Assembly (NCBI GenBank): GCA_030622805.1
Contig: JAUXFR010000010.1
Location: forward strand, 1-12,467
Origin: Anaerolineae bacterium
GTDB taxonomy: Bacteria; Chloroflexota; Anaerolineae; Anaerolineales; UBA4823
Reading direction: 5' to 3'
Length of the DNA: 12,467 bases
Both the position numbers and the translations under genes were made by a program. Positions 1 to 7,472 of the stretch are shown here, piece by piece; position 1 is the first letter of the stretch; each line of letters opens with the position of its first letter. Under the pieces are notes generated by a model. That model was not told the DNA's origin, did no database searches, and saw nothing but the letters and a program-made list of their open reading frames with translations.

Positions 1-2103
1 GACCGCAATTCCAAACGATAGGCGGAAGATATCGTCCCGCGTTTCGAGCTCCCCCGTGGTCTGGTTATCCCACCAGTAGCTGTCCGGTTGTTCGATCAAG
101 TTACCCACCACCTGGTACCAGCGACTGCCGCCCTTAGGCCACATATCCTCCGGCAGGTCGTCATGGAAGGTCTCCGAAAGAAGCGCCGACCAGAATACCT
201 CAAACAAAGCCGCCTGGGGGGAATCCATCGGCTGCTGGTAATCCCAACCTGCTAATATCTCCCTTACATCTTCGAGGTGGGCATCATTCAGTGAGACCTG
301 CAATAAAACCGGTACAAGATTCTCAGCATTGAGATTCTTGTTATCCCCCTGCATACGCTGAATGAAATTAATATCAATCGAGCCGGGTGCGTTCTCGATC
401 ATATCCACGATCTGCCGGGCGCGATAGCCGTATGCCCACTCCCTGGAAATCAGATATGTATAATCCGGTCCCACAACTGCGTTATTAGCTGTGGCAATGT
501 AGCCCTGCGGTGGATTATATGCGAAAGGAAGTTCGTCATAGGGTATGTATCCCGTCCATTCATACTCATTAGTCCAGCCAGGTACCGGTAAACTGCCATC
601 CCCATTGGCTCGCATGGGGATATCGCCCGGAGTCAGGTAGCCTATATTGCCGTCCACGTCCGCGTAAACCAGATTCTGAGACGGAACAGAGAACAAAGCT
701 GCTCCCTCCCGAAATTCCTGCCAATTTTGGGCTGTATTGAACTGCCAAATCGCCTTGAAGATCGTGCCGGGCTCCAGAGCCGTCCAGCGCAGCGAAATGG
801 CGTAATACTCGGGCAGTTCAATACCAGCGTTCAGGTCGAAATTTTCCAAGGCGCCGTATGTGTCCGATACGATCGGTCCATGGCGGGTGTATCGGACCGT
901 GATCGGAACCGAATCGGCGCCCGCCACCTGGATGACCTCTTCCACCAGCGTCATGTCCACCCATTCACCGTTGACTTCGTACTGGTTGGGATTCTGCGGA
1001 TTGATCTTTTCAATGTACAGGTCCTGCACGTCCGGACCGACATTGGTGAACCCCCATGCAATGCGGTCGTTGTGCCCGATCACCACGCCGGGCGTCCCCG
1101 TAAATGAAAAACCTGCTACATCGTATGGGCAGTCCGGCCCTTTCTGCGTGCAGTGCAGACCCACCTCGTACCAGATGGATGGCATCTGCGCGCTGAGATG
1201 AGGATCGTTCGCCAGTAAAGGCATTTGCGTATCCGTCAACTCTCCGGATAGGGTCCAGCTGTTCGAACCAATCCCAGGTCCCCTTTCCCCTAACATTCCT
1301 TCCAGAGATTCGATCTGTCTTAAGATTACATCCAGCGCAGCCAGGACTCCCTGATCCTGCAGGTAAGACAGATTTACTGTCGCTTCCGTTGGTGTTCCTG
1401 CCGAAGTGTTCGGCACCGGCACAATGATGGGCGCATCATCCGGATAAGGGGGGGTCAGATCGACGACCCGCTCAGGCGGGAACATGTTCATTAATTTTGC
1501 CCGTTCGATCTCGCTGTCCATATTGCCGCCCAGATCCCAGGCCAACACTTTTGCCCAGGTCTGTGTATGCAGCGGCTGCCACGGTTCCACCTGATACCCG
1601 GCGTTGAGCAGCTTCAGGACAGCGTACTCGAGGCTGAGTTCACTGCCGTCATGATCAGCCAGGTAGGCGTTGACCCCTTCAGCATAGGCTTCCAGGATCG
1701 CCAGGCTGTCCTCATCCAGCATCTGAAGCTCCTGCTCTGCCACGCGCGCCCAACCCAGCGTGCGCAGGAACATATCCGTCTCCAGTTGAGAATCGCCGAA
1801 CATCTCTGACAATCGAGCGGAGCCGAGATGCCTCCAAAAATCCATCTGCCAGAAGCGGTCCTGGGCATGAATGTAGCCCTGGGCGTAGAACAGGTCGTGC
1901 TGGGTGTCGGCGTAGATGTGTGGAACACCGGAAGAGTCGCGGTAGATATCTATTGTGCTATCTGGACCGTTGACCTGGATATCACCGTTTATCTGAGGAA
2001 ACGAACGCCTAACGGTAAAGAAACCGAACACCGCCAACGCAACGGCTACCAATAATAATATGCCTATAAGTCCAATTAGAATGCGTGAAATGGTACGCAG
2101 CAT
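1..2103 (-). CDS. Penicillin acylase family N-terminal-nucleophile hydrolase, membrane-anchored (3' end off window)
   Basis: An open frame of 701 codons runs from ATG at 2103 to the left edge without a stop, so the C-terminus is missing (the family is usually about 750-850 residues). The start has a strong GGAGGAG ribosome site just upstream. Residues 8-30 form one hydrophobic helix, probably an uncleaved anchor or signal, so the enzyme should act outside the membrane. Residues about 40-270 match the alpha chain. The motif GIGSNSW at 277-283 gives the expected self-cleavage point before Ser280, which becomes the catalytic N-terminal nucleophile of the beta chain. NDPHL (299-303), PGVVIGHN (338-345) and TANN (538-541, the likely oxyanion asparagine) follow, as in the family. 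C318 and C325 could form a disulfide. These enzymes hydrolyse amides such as beta-lactam side chains or acyl-homoserine lactones; the substrate cannot be told from sequence. Confidence 0.93.
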   Translation of the reverse strand, partial: MLRTISRILIGLIGILLLVAVALAVFGFFTVRRSFPQINGDIQVNGPDSTIDIYRDSSGVPHIYADTQHDLFYAQGYIHAQDRFWQMDFWRHLGSARLSEMFGDSQLETDMFLRTLGWARVAEQELQMLDEDSLAILEAYAEGVNAYLADHDGSELSLEYAVLKLLNAGYQVEPWQPLHTQTWAKVLAWDLGGNMDSEIERAKLMNMFPPERVVDLTPPYPDDAPIIVPVPNTSAGTPTEATVNLSYLQDQGVLAALDVILRQIESLEGMLGERGPGIGSNSWTLSGELTDTQMPLLANDPHLSAQMPSIWYEVGLHCTQKGPDCPYDVAGFSFTGTPGVVIGHNDRIAWGFTNVGPDVQDLYIEKINPQNPNQYEVNGEWVDMTLVEEVIQVAGADSVPITVRYTRHGPIVSDTYGALENFDLNAGIELPEYYAISLRWTALEPGTIFKAIWQFNTAQNWQEFREGAALFSVPSQNLVYADVDGNIGYLTPGDIPMRANGDGSLPVPGWTNEYEWTGYIPYDELPFAYNPPQGYIATANNAVVGPDYTYLISREWAYGYRARQIVDMIENAPGSIDINFIQRMQGDNKNLNAENLVPVLLQVSLNDAHLEDVREILAGWDYQQPMDSPQAALFEVFWSALLSETFHDDLPEDMWPKGGSRWYQVVGNLIEQPDSYWWDNQTTGELETRDDIFRLSFGIAV

Positions 2104-2107
2104 GATT

Positions 2108-2114
2108 CTCCTCC
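2108..2114 (-). promoter_or_regulatory. Strong ribosome binding site of the acylase gene
   Basis: On the minus strand this reads GGAGGAG, 4 bases before the ATG at 2103. It fixes the start of a gene whose other end is off the window. Confidence 0.75.
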
Positions 2115-2173
2115 ATATGTAAGTGAATAGTGATCAGTTTTTTTTGCTCTGTGTAAATCAATTGTGATACCTA

Positions 2174-2204
2174 ATTATAATAACCAACAATGTACTGTAT
2201 TCAA
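2174..2204 (-). promoter_or_regulatory. Possible promoter in the acpS-acylase gap
   Basis: In the 139-base gap after acpS, the minus strand has TTGAAT (2204-2199) and a perfect TATAAT (2179-2174), separated by 19 bases. The spacing is long for a sigma70 promoter and the -35 box is partial. The A+T-rich gap and perfect -10 box still suggest that the acylase can be transcribed separately from the M16-acpS genes upstream. No convincing terminator follows acpS, so read-through is also possible. Confidence 0.4.
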
Positions 2205-2242
2205 ATGCACTTCTTTCTGAACTTTCCACCTTCCGTCAGTCG

Positions 2243-2617
2243 TCAGCTCCCTCCCATCGCCACCGCTATGGCGATCGCCTGCGCGTGTGTATGGCTCAGG
2301 CTCAGCGACCAGGTCTCCAAACCCTGCTCATCGGCTAACACTTTCGCTGCGCCGTTCAGGCACAGTACAGGGGCTTTCTGGTCATCGCGCAGGATCTCGA
2401 TCTCGTGCCAGGTAACCGGACCGATTCCACAGCCCAACGCCTTGGCTACGGCTTCCTTTGCGGCAAAGCGAGCCGCCAGCGAAGCCGGGTGGCCTCCTAC
2501 TTCAGCCAGTTCCCTGGCGGTGAAAATCCTCTCCAGGATATGATCCCCGTGTCTGCCCACAGCCCCCTCAAAACGCTCAATTTCTATGATATCGATCCCT
2601 GTTGCCAGTCTGGACAA
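2243..2617 (-). CDS. acpS: Holo-[acyl-carrier-protein] synthase
   Basis: This 124-residue cytoplasmic enzyme transfers 4'-phosphopantetheine from CoA to a serine of acyl carrier protein, activating it for fatty-acid synthesis. Length and motifs fit AcpS closely: GIDIIEIERF at 7-16 with metal ligand Asp9, RFAAKEAVAKALG at 50-62 with metal ligand Glu55, the WHEIEI strand at 70-75, and the SLSHTHAQAIA strand at 106-116. The start is TTG at 2617, chosen because GAGGAG (2628-2623 on the minus strand) sits 5 bases upstream and the protein then begins right before the first conserved strand. It lies 28 bases after the second M16 gene on the same strand and is probably co-transcribed with the M16 pair. 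The link between ACP activation and the peptidases is not evident; it may be only shared transcription. Confidence 0.95.
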   Translation of the reverse strand: MSRLATGIDIIEIERFEGAVGRHGDHILERIFTARELAEVGGHPASLAARFAAKEAVAKALGCGIGPVTWHEIEILRDDQKAPVLCLNGAAKVLADEQGLETWSLSLSHTHAQAIAIAVAMGGS

Positions 2618-2645
2618 GCTTTCTCCTCTGGTATATACAGATTAT

Positions 2646-3953
2646 CTACGGACCCGCGATAGCGATTCCCATGCAGTGGGGATCCAGATAGCTGTTGGCG
2701 GTTTCCAGCACATCCTCGGGTGTCACAGATCGGATCAAGTCCGGATAGCGCTGCAGGTAATCCAATCCCAAGTTATAGCGCTCCATGTTAATTATCACCG
2801 ACGCTACACCCGCGTTCGACTCAAGCGAGAGCGGCAAACTGCCGACAAACTGCGTCTGGACATCATCCAGTTCACCCCGGCTCACACCCTCATTGACAAA
2901 ACGGGATATCTCTTCCAGTATCAGGTCCACCGCACGAGCGACGTTTACCGGGTCGACACCGGCGGATACGTACCAGGGACCGGGTCCCAAGCCGCCACCC
3001 AGACTGCTGTATGCGTAATACGCCAATCCGGCCTGATCGCGCACTGATGCACCGATCCTGCCCATCATCCCAAACTGACCCAGCACGCTGTTCCCCAGAG
3101 AAGCTGCGACATAATCCGAAGCGCTGCGTGCCGGTCCTGCTGCACCGAGTACGATGTCCGCCTGTGATTTGCCAGGAATTTCGACTCCCCGTTGGATGAC
3201 CTCCGTCAGCGGTCTGAGCAGTGGAAGTGTCGGCGGTTCAGGCTGCTGCGGGTTCTGCCAGTCGCCGAAGAAACGAGCGATCTGATCTACGATCTGTCCT
3301 GGATCAACCGCACCCACAACCGTCACCACCATGCCGCGCGGTCCATAATACCGCTGGTGGAACCCCACCAGGTCCTCTCTGGAAATCGCTGAGACTGTTT
3401 CAGGATATCCTTCTTCAGGTCGGCTGTAAGGATGTCCATCGTAAACAATTTGATCGAAAGTCAGCGAGGCCATCTCGCGGGTTTGTTGCGACCTGATCGC
3501 CAGCCCGGTCAGGATCTGGGTGCGCAGGCGTTCTACCTGCTCATCCAGGAAGTTTGGTTGGCGCAGCGATTCGGCCAGCAGCTCCAGTAATAGATCAATA
3601 TCTTCAACCAGCGCACGCCCAGTAAAACTGACCAGATGGACACCACCGCCAATACCCAGGCTTGCGCCAGCCGATTCCAGCAAATCATATATTTGAAAGA
3701 AGTCGCGTTTATCGGTCCCGCGCATCAGGGCAGAGGCACAGAAATCCGCCAATCCAAGTAATTCATCCGGGTCATTTATACCCCCTGCGGGTAAGTAGCC
3801 ATTGATCACCACCGATGGACTGTTAAAATTTGCCCTACCCAGGACTACAATCCCGTTTGGAAGCACCACGCGCATGATGTCATCTGGTCCTGGCAGTGAG
3901 AGAGTCGAAGAGGTTGAGGCGTCCGGATCGTTATTCAGTGAAGTTGGCGGCAT
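2646..3953 (-). CDS. M16 family peptidase-like protein, inactive zinc site (partner subunit)
   Basis: A 435-residue M16B-type protein with the two usual alpha/beta halves. It begins MPPTS and has no signal peptide or membrane helix, so it is predicted cytoplasmic. Where the catalytic HxxEH should be, the aligned stretch LADFCASALMRGT (68-80) has Ala69, Cys72 and Ala73, so it cannot bind zinc or cleave by itself. The C-terminal half keeps the conserved Arg305 and Tyr312, seven residues apart in VRDQAGLAY, which substrate-binding M16 subunits use. It follows the catalytic M16 gene after 14 bases; its ribosome site (AAAGGA at about 3967-3962) overlaps that gene's stop codon. It most likely forms a heterodimer with that neighbour, as the alpha and beta chains of mitochondrial processing peptidase do. 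Substrate unknown. Confidence 0.93.
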   Translation of the reverse strand: MPPTSLNNDPDASTSSTLSLPGPDDIMRVVLPNGIVVLGRANFNSPSVVINGYLPAGGINDPDELLGLADFCASALMRGTDKRDFFQIYDLLESAGASLGIGGGVHLVSFTGRALVEDIDLLLELLAESLRQPNFLDEQVERLRTQILTGLAIRSQQTREMASLTFDQIVYDGHPYSRPEEGYPETVSAISREDLVGFHQRYYGPRGMVVTVVGAVDPGQIVDQIARFFGDWQNPQQPEPPTLPLLRPLTEVIQRGVEIPGKSQADIVLGAAGPARSASDYVAASLGNSVLGQFGMMGRIGASVRDQAGLAYYAYSSLGGGLGPGPWYVSAGVDPVNVARAVDLILEEISRFVNEGVSRGELDDVQTQFVGSLPLSLESNAGVASVIINMERYNLGLDYLQRYPDLIRSVTPEDVLETANSYLDPHCMGIAIAGP

Positions 3954-3967
3954 TTTAAATTATCCTT

Positions 3968-5251
3968 TCAGCCGTTATTTCCAGTCGGAAGGTAGAAGCC
4001 AAGAGTACGGTTCTCCCGGCGCATATAGTTACGCGCGACACGCTGCACGTCACGCGCAGTAACAGTTGAGAGCTTCTCCAGATATTGTTCGAACCACTCG
4101 TAATCCGCAAACATCTCGGCATATCCCAGCCAGGCAGCCTGATTGGTGATGCTCTCGGTGCCGTACGCAAAAAGCGCCCGTGCCTGCTTGACAGCCCTGG
4201 ATACATCTTCCTGGGATGGTGGCGAATCCTGCAGGCGCTGGATCTCCGCGTCCAACGCAGCGGCCACCTGCTCTGCAGTGCGGTCCGGTCTAACGACAAT
4301 CGTGACCGTATACAGATACGGGTCGATCGTAGAATACAGACCACCACCCACACTTACGCCCAATTCTTTATCGACAAGCGCCTGGTACAGGCGTGAGGTT
4401 TTGTTCGAGATACCACCCCCAATAATATTTGGGCTGCTTGGCCCGGTAAGCAAACTGCCCATAACTGTCAGCGCCCAGATGTCCTCGTGAACAGCAGGCG
4501 GTACGTGCCAGAATACCTTTACATAGGTAGTCTCACCGGGACCTTCGACCCGGACAGGTTGTTCCTCCGTTTGAGCTGGCTCTAACTGTTCCTGCTGCGG
4601 TGTTTCATCGCCCCGGGGTACGTTCTCATACAACTCCTGCAGCCGCGTCAGCATTTCTTGTGTATCAAAATCACCCGCAACAGCAACGACGGCATTGTTG
4701 GGAACGTAATATGTGCGATAATGTTGATACAGATCTTCACGCTGTATGGTGCGAAGGTCATCCATTTCACCGATCACTTCATTCCGATATGGGTGAATTG
4801 TGAAGGCGGCTTTATGCAAAGCCTCTGTCAGGCGGAAGAGCGGTTCGTTCTCTGAACCCTGCCGCTCAGAAATAATCACCGTTCGCTCTGCGTTCACTTC
4901 ATGAGGTTCAAACAGGCTGTTCTGCATTCGGTCAGCTTCCAGCCGCAAAGCCAAGTCAATCTTATCCGCAGGCATGGTCTCAAAATAGGTCGTCCAATCC
5001 AGGTAGGTGAAAGCGTTCCAATTCCCCCCCTCTCGCGATATCATTTTATCTAATACATTATTCGGGAATTCCTCTGTGCCCTTGAACTGCATATGCTCCA
5101 CCCAGTGAGAAATACCGGTAATACCCGGAAGCTCGTTGCGCGAGCCCACCCTGTACCAGACCCATTGGCTGATAATCGGAGCAGTGTGGATTTCCTTTAG
5201 AATAATGAGCAGTCCATTCGTTAATATATGTTTTGTTACAGTCGCTTCCAT
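3968..5251 (-). CDS. M16 family zinc metallopeptidase (catalytic subunit)
   Basis: A 427-residue M16B peptidase (insulinase/processing-peptidase-like) without signal peptide. With ATG at 5251 as residue 1, the inverted zinc motif HWVEH lies at 49-53: His49 and His53 bind zinc and Glu52 is the general base. Glu122 and Glu129, seven apart in the AERTVIISE stretch, match the downstream glutamates, Glu129 being the third zinc ligand about 76 residues on. The C-terminal half has SRLYQALVDKELG (286-298) but lacks the Arg/Tyr pair found in the next gene's product. An in-frame TGA (5260-5258) lies two codons before a GTG at 5254, so the start is GTG 5254 or ATG 5251. ATG is preferred because the GAGGAG ribosome site (5259-5254) would overlap the GTG, although the spacing is then very short. 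It heads the M16-M16-acpS group. Confidence 0.95.
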   Translation of the reverse strand: MEATVTKHILTNGLLIILKEIHTAPIISQWVWYRVGSRNELPGITGISHWVEHMQFKGTEEFPNNVLDKMISREGGNWNAFTYLDWTTYFETMPADKIDLALRLEADRMQNSLFEPHEVNAERTVIISERQGSENEPLFRLTEALHKAAFTIHPYRNEVIGEMDDLRTIQREDLYQHYRTYYVPNNAVVAVAGDFDTQEMLTRLQELYENVPRGDETPQQEQLEPAQTEEQPVRVEGPGETTYVKVFWHVPPAVHEDIWALTVMGSLLTGPSSPNIIGGGISNKTSRLYQALVDKELGVSVGGGLYSTIDPYLYTVTIVVRPDRTAEQVAAALDAEIQRLQDSPPSQEDVSRAVKQARALFAYGTESITNQAAWLGYAEMFADYEWFEQYLEKLSTVTARDVQRVARNYMRRENRTLGFYLPTGNNG

Positions 5252-5433
5252 CACTCCTCACAGTAAGCAGTTTTTATTTGTCAGATGATTCGTGATTACC
5301 AATCCAAATCGCTACTTATTCGATCAAACCAATATAACACGAAAAGAACAAAATGGTGTCGATCATTCAAACCGCCTGTGTCTGACCAAATAATTTTACA
5401 TCAGCCGTAACAGGTTATAGTGATTTTTGACAC

Positions 5434-5462
5434 TTGTTTATTCATAATGGAGAGAATATAAT
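5434..5462 (+). promoter_or_regulatory. Probable promoter of the oxidoreductase gene
   Basis: TTGTTT (5434-5439) and a perfect TATAAT (5457-5462) are spaced by 17 bases, a good sigma70-type pair. Transcription would start near 5469, leaving a leader of about 90 bases before the GTG at 5561. A nearby TTGACA (5427-5432) is a better -35 box but lies 24 bases from this -10. Confidence 0.55.
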
Positions 5463-5548
5463 CCTATTAGTGACTCATTTCACAGAAGGGTCCACACATT
5501 AACTACAAAAGCAATTAAGTTCATCAAATTTCAAAAATTTAAAGGAGT

Positions 5549-5554
5549 AAGGAG
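5549..5554 (+). promoter_or_regulatory. Ribosome binding site deciding the GTG start
   Basis: AAGGAG lies 6 bases before GTG 5561. A second AAAGGAG at 5541-5547 is too far away to be the main one. No ATG follows near enough to compete, which supports the GTG start. Confidence 0.7.
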
Positions 5555-5560
5555 AGCATT

Positions 5561-6907
5561 GTGACCACAGAAACTCAGGACAAACACCTTGTTGCCGTCG
5601 TTGGTGCTGGGCCAGCAGGTCTGTACGCATCCGGATGTCTGGCGTCTGCTGGGGTTCGTACCGTTCTGCTCAACCGCGATATCAAACCGGGAGGTCTCGC
5701 CGAGTACGGCATCTATCACGACAAGCATAAAATGAAAGAAGGACTGCGGAAGCAATTCCGTAAGATCCTGGCCATGCCGGAGATTGAATATTTTGGGAAC
5801 GTCACCGTAGGCACGGAGACCGGACTCAGTCTGGAAGACCTGCAAAATCTTGGTTTTCAAGCCATCATCGTCACGGTCGGCGCACAGGGCACAAAATGGC
5901 TCGGTTTGCCCGGCGAAGAGCTGCAGGGTGTCTATCATGCCAAAGACGTCGTCTACTATTACAATGATCTGCCGCCATTCAGCACAATGGAGTACCATAT
6001 CGGCAAACGGGTGGCGATCATTGGTGTGGGCAACGTAATGATGGATATCGCCCATTGGTGCGTGCGCGACCTGAAAGTAGACGAAGTGATCGCCGTGGCC
6101 AGGCGAGGTCCGGCGGAGGTCAAGTTCACCAAGAAAGAGATGCAGAACGTGGGAGCCAATCTTGACACAGCCGACCTGGAAAAAGAAATCGAAAGTGTCT
6201 CCGCCAGGATGGAAGCCGTTGATCAGGATCCGCGAGCCGCAAAAGACTTTATCCTTTCTGGTTTGCCCAAAGCCCTGGAGCCTGTGTCGGACACGGTCTT
6301 CAGCTTCAGTTTCCTGTCATCCCCATGCCGCATCCTGGGCGACGAGAACGGGAAGGTTGCTGGTTTAGAAGTGGAAGATACCAAACTGGTGCTCGTCGAC
6401 GGAGTCACGAAAGCGCGCGGTCTCGACACCAGGGAGGTGTTAGATGTTGACACCGTGATATTCTGCATTGGAGATAAAGTGGACGATAAATTCGGCTTGC
6501 CCATCCAGTGGAATGAATTCGTCAAGAATCCCAATCCGCAATATCCTATCGATGACATTTCCTTCGAAGCTTTCGATCCAGAAACCGAAACCCCCATAGA
6601 AGGTGTGTTTGTGGCTGGTTGGTCGCGCGAAGCCAGCAACGGTCTGGTAGGCGTGGCACGCAAAGACGGCATAAAGGGCGCCCAGGCAACATCGAAATAT
6701 TTAGAAAATGTGCCTGCGCAAAGCGATCCATCGAAAATTATAGCTGAACTGAAGCAGGTGCTCGAACAAAGAGAAGAACCCTTTGTAACCAAAGATGATG
6801 TCATCCGATTAGAAGAAATCGAAAAAGCTGAGGCTGAGAAACGGGGGCTAGAAACATATAAGATGAAGACCAACCAGGAGATGCTCGACAGCCTGGGAAG
6901 TTTGTAA
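5561..6907 (+). CDS. FAD/NADPH oxidoreductase, adrenodoxin reductase / ferredoxin-NADP reductase-like
   Basis: A 448-residue soluble flavoprotein. GAGPAG at 15-20 is the FAD-binding Rossmann loop and GGLAEYGIYHDKHK (44-57) occupies the place of the family's conserved post-FAD stretch. GVGNVMMDIA (155-164) is the second nucleotide loop, and ARRGPAEVKFTKKEM (180-194) resembles the double-arginine motif that binds the NADPH phosphate in adrenodoxin reductase. VAGWSREASNGLVGVARKDG (351-370) matches the C-terminal FAD-closing region. The likely role is moving electrons between NADPH and a ferredoxin or similar carrier. No ferredoxin domain is fused and no partner gene is adjacent. Residues about 385-448 form a charged, probably helical extension beyond the usual end of the family. 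GltD-like subunits are related but normally carry N-terminal cysteine clusters, absent here. It is transcribed alone, divergent from the M16 genes. Confidence 0.85.
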   Translation: MTTETQDKHLVAVVGAGPAGLYASGCLASAGVRTVLLNRDIKPGGLAEYGIYHDKHKMKEGLRKQFRKILAMPEIEYFGNVTVGTETGLSLEDLQNLGFQAIIVTVGAQGTKWLGLPGEELQGVYHAKDVVYYYNDLPPFSTMEYHIGKRVAIIGVGNVMMDIAHWCVRDLKVDEVIAVARRGPAEVKFTKKEMQNVGANLDTADLEKEIESVSARMEAVDQDPRAAKDFILSGLPKALEPVSDTVFSFSFLSSPCRILGDENGKVAGLEVEDTKLVLVDGVTKARGLDTREVLDVDTVIFCIGDKVDDKFGLPIQWNEFVKNPNPQYPIDDISFEAFDPETETPIEGVFVAGWSREASNGLVGVARKDGIKGAQATSKYLENVPAQSDPSKIIAELKQVLEQREEPFVTKDDVIRLEEIEKAEAEKRGLETYKMKTNQEMLDSLGSL

Positions 6908-7004
6908 AATAAAAAGGGGCTGACTAAAGAGGTCGGTAGGGCAGGTTTCCATACCTGCCTGGTGGCGGCTAAGAAAGCCGCCCTACACCTTTTAGGTCAG
7001 CCCT
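6906..7004 (-). terminator. Intrinsic terminator of the right-hand operon
   Basis: Read on the minus strand, the long stem of the palindrome ends in GTCAGCCCC and is followed at once by TTTTTATTTTA (6915-6905), the layout of a rho-independent terminator. It lies just past the stop of the last gene of the minus-strand operon. On the plus strand no T tract follows the stem, so it would be a poorer terminator for the oxidoreductase. Confidence 0.6.
6916..7004. repeat. Cloverleaf-like palindromic element between convergent genes
   Basis: Nearly the whole gap between the oxidoreductase and the right-hand operon is self-complementary. Outer arms GGGCTGAC (6917-6924) and GTCAGCCC (6996-7003) continue inward through TAAA/TTTA, AGGT/ACCT (6930-6933 with 6987-6990) and GTAGGG/CCCTAC (6936-6941 with 6981-6986), interrupted only by one- and two-base bulges. 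On top sit two hairpins: GGCAGGT/ACCTGCC (6940-6946, 6953-6959) and GGCGGCT/AGCCGCC (6964-6970, 6976-6982), the last sharing two bases with the stem. This nested design is more elaborate than a plain terminator and resembles dispersed palindromic repeats (REP or MITE type) found in intergenic gaps. Only one copy is in the window, so being a repeat is inference. Confidence 0.7.
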
Positions 7005-7025
7005 CGACACCACATGGGACAATCA

Positions 7026-7472
7026 CTATCTATTCCGCTCAGGGATCGGAACCAGCAGGATAAAGCCCACGACAACAATTAACTCACCAATCATCACGCC
7101 AACCACCTGCCAGGGACCAAAATAGGGGATCTTTGGGAACGGATGGGTGCCGAAGCCAAACACGTCCGCCATACCGGTAAACACTGCAATTACATACCCT
7201 GTGCTTACTAAGCGCAATCCGAAATCGGCTGCGATTGTCTTCTGTCTGCCGTTCCAAAGGGTGTTCAAGGTTATGTAGCCACCCACACAGATCATCGCAA
7301 GACCGACAAGGAACACAGCGATCTGTACGAAACCCAACACCGGACTGCGGTCCATACCGAATAGAGATGGTTCGGCGCCCAATATAAAGGTTATCAAACC
7401 GATGAGCATAATTATTAAACCAAACCTTATGCGGAACTGTCGAGCGTTCTTTCCAGGTTGTCTCTCACTCAT
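7026..7472 (-). CDS. Small integral membrane protein with four predicted helices, unknown function
   Basis: The product is 148 residues from ATG at 7472. This start is chosen over an upstream in-frame ATG at 7511 because it overlaps the dipeptidase stop as ATGA, a classic coupling arrangement, and gives a normal N-terminus (MSERQPGKNARQFRIR). Four hydrophobic segments are visible at roughly residues 16-36, 49-71, 82-105 and 121-144. A basic N-terminus precedes the first, and a glycine-, phenylalanine- and proline-rich loop (FGFGTHPFPKIPYFGP) precedes the last. I recognise no family. It is the final gene of the operon and ends just before the palindromic terminator. It has no strong ribosome site of its own, so its translation probably depends on the dipeptidase gene. 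Confidence 0.8.
   Translation of the reverse strand: MSERQPGKNARQFRIRFGLIIMLIGLITFILGAEPSLFGMDRSPVLGFVQIAVFLVGLAMICVGGYITLNTLWNGRQKTIAADFGLRLVSTGYVIAVFTGMADVFGFGTHPFPKIPYFGPWQVVGVMIGELIVVVGFILLVPIPERNR

Larger units (their letters stand above)
5252..5560. other. Divergent intergenic region, about 309 bases
   Basis: An A+T-rich region between the minus-strand M16 gene and the plus-strand oxidoreductase gene. It must hold promoters for both. A reasonable one is visible for the plus strand (5434-5462). For the minus strand I see only a weak -10-like TATATT (5336-5331) without a good -35 box. I see no small gene, riboswitch or strong hairpin in it. Confidence 0.6.

Noticed and set aside
5427..5462. 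TTGACA (5427-5432) paired with TATAAT (5457-5462) as the promoter
   Set aside because: The 24-base spacing is too long for a sigma70 promoter; TTGTTT at 5434 with 17 bases is preferred.
5531..6055. 174-codon minus-strand open frame antisense to the oxidoreductase
   Set aside because: It lies opposite a gene with clear FAD and NADPH motifs, and its translation has no recognisable motif.
6223..6873. 216-codon minus-strand open frame inside the oxidoreductase gene
   Set aside because: Serine-rich antisense shadow of a well-supported gene, with no motif or ribosome site of note.
6916..7004. The cloverleaf fold considered as a tRNA gene
   Set aside because: It has two inner hairpins on a long stem and lacks the T-loop, D-loop, anticodon layout and seven-base acceptor geometry of tRNA.
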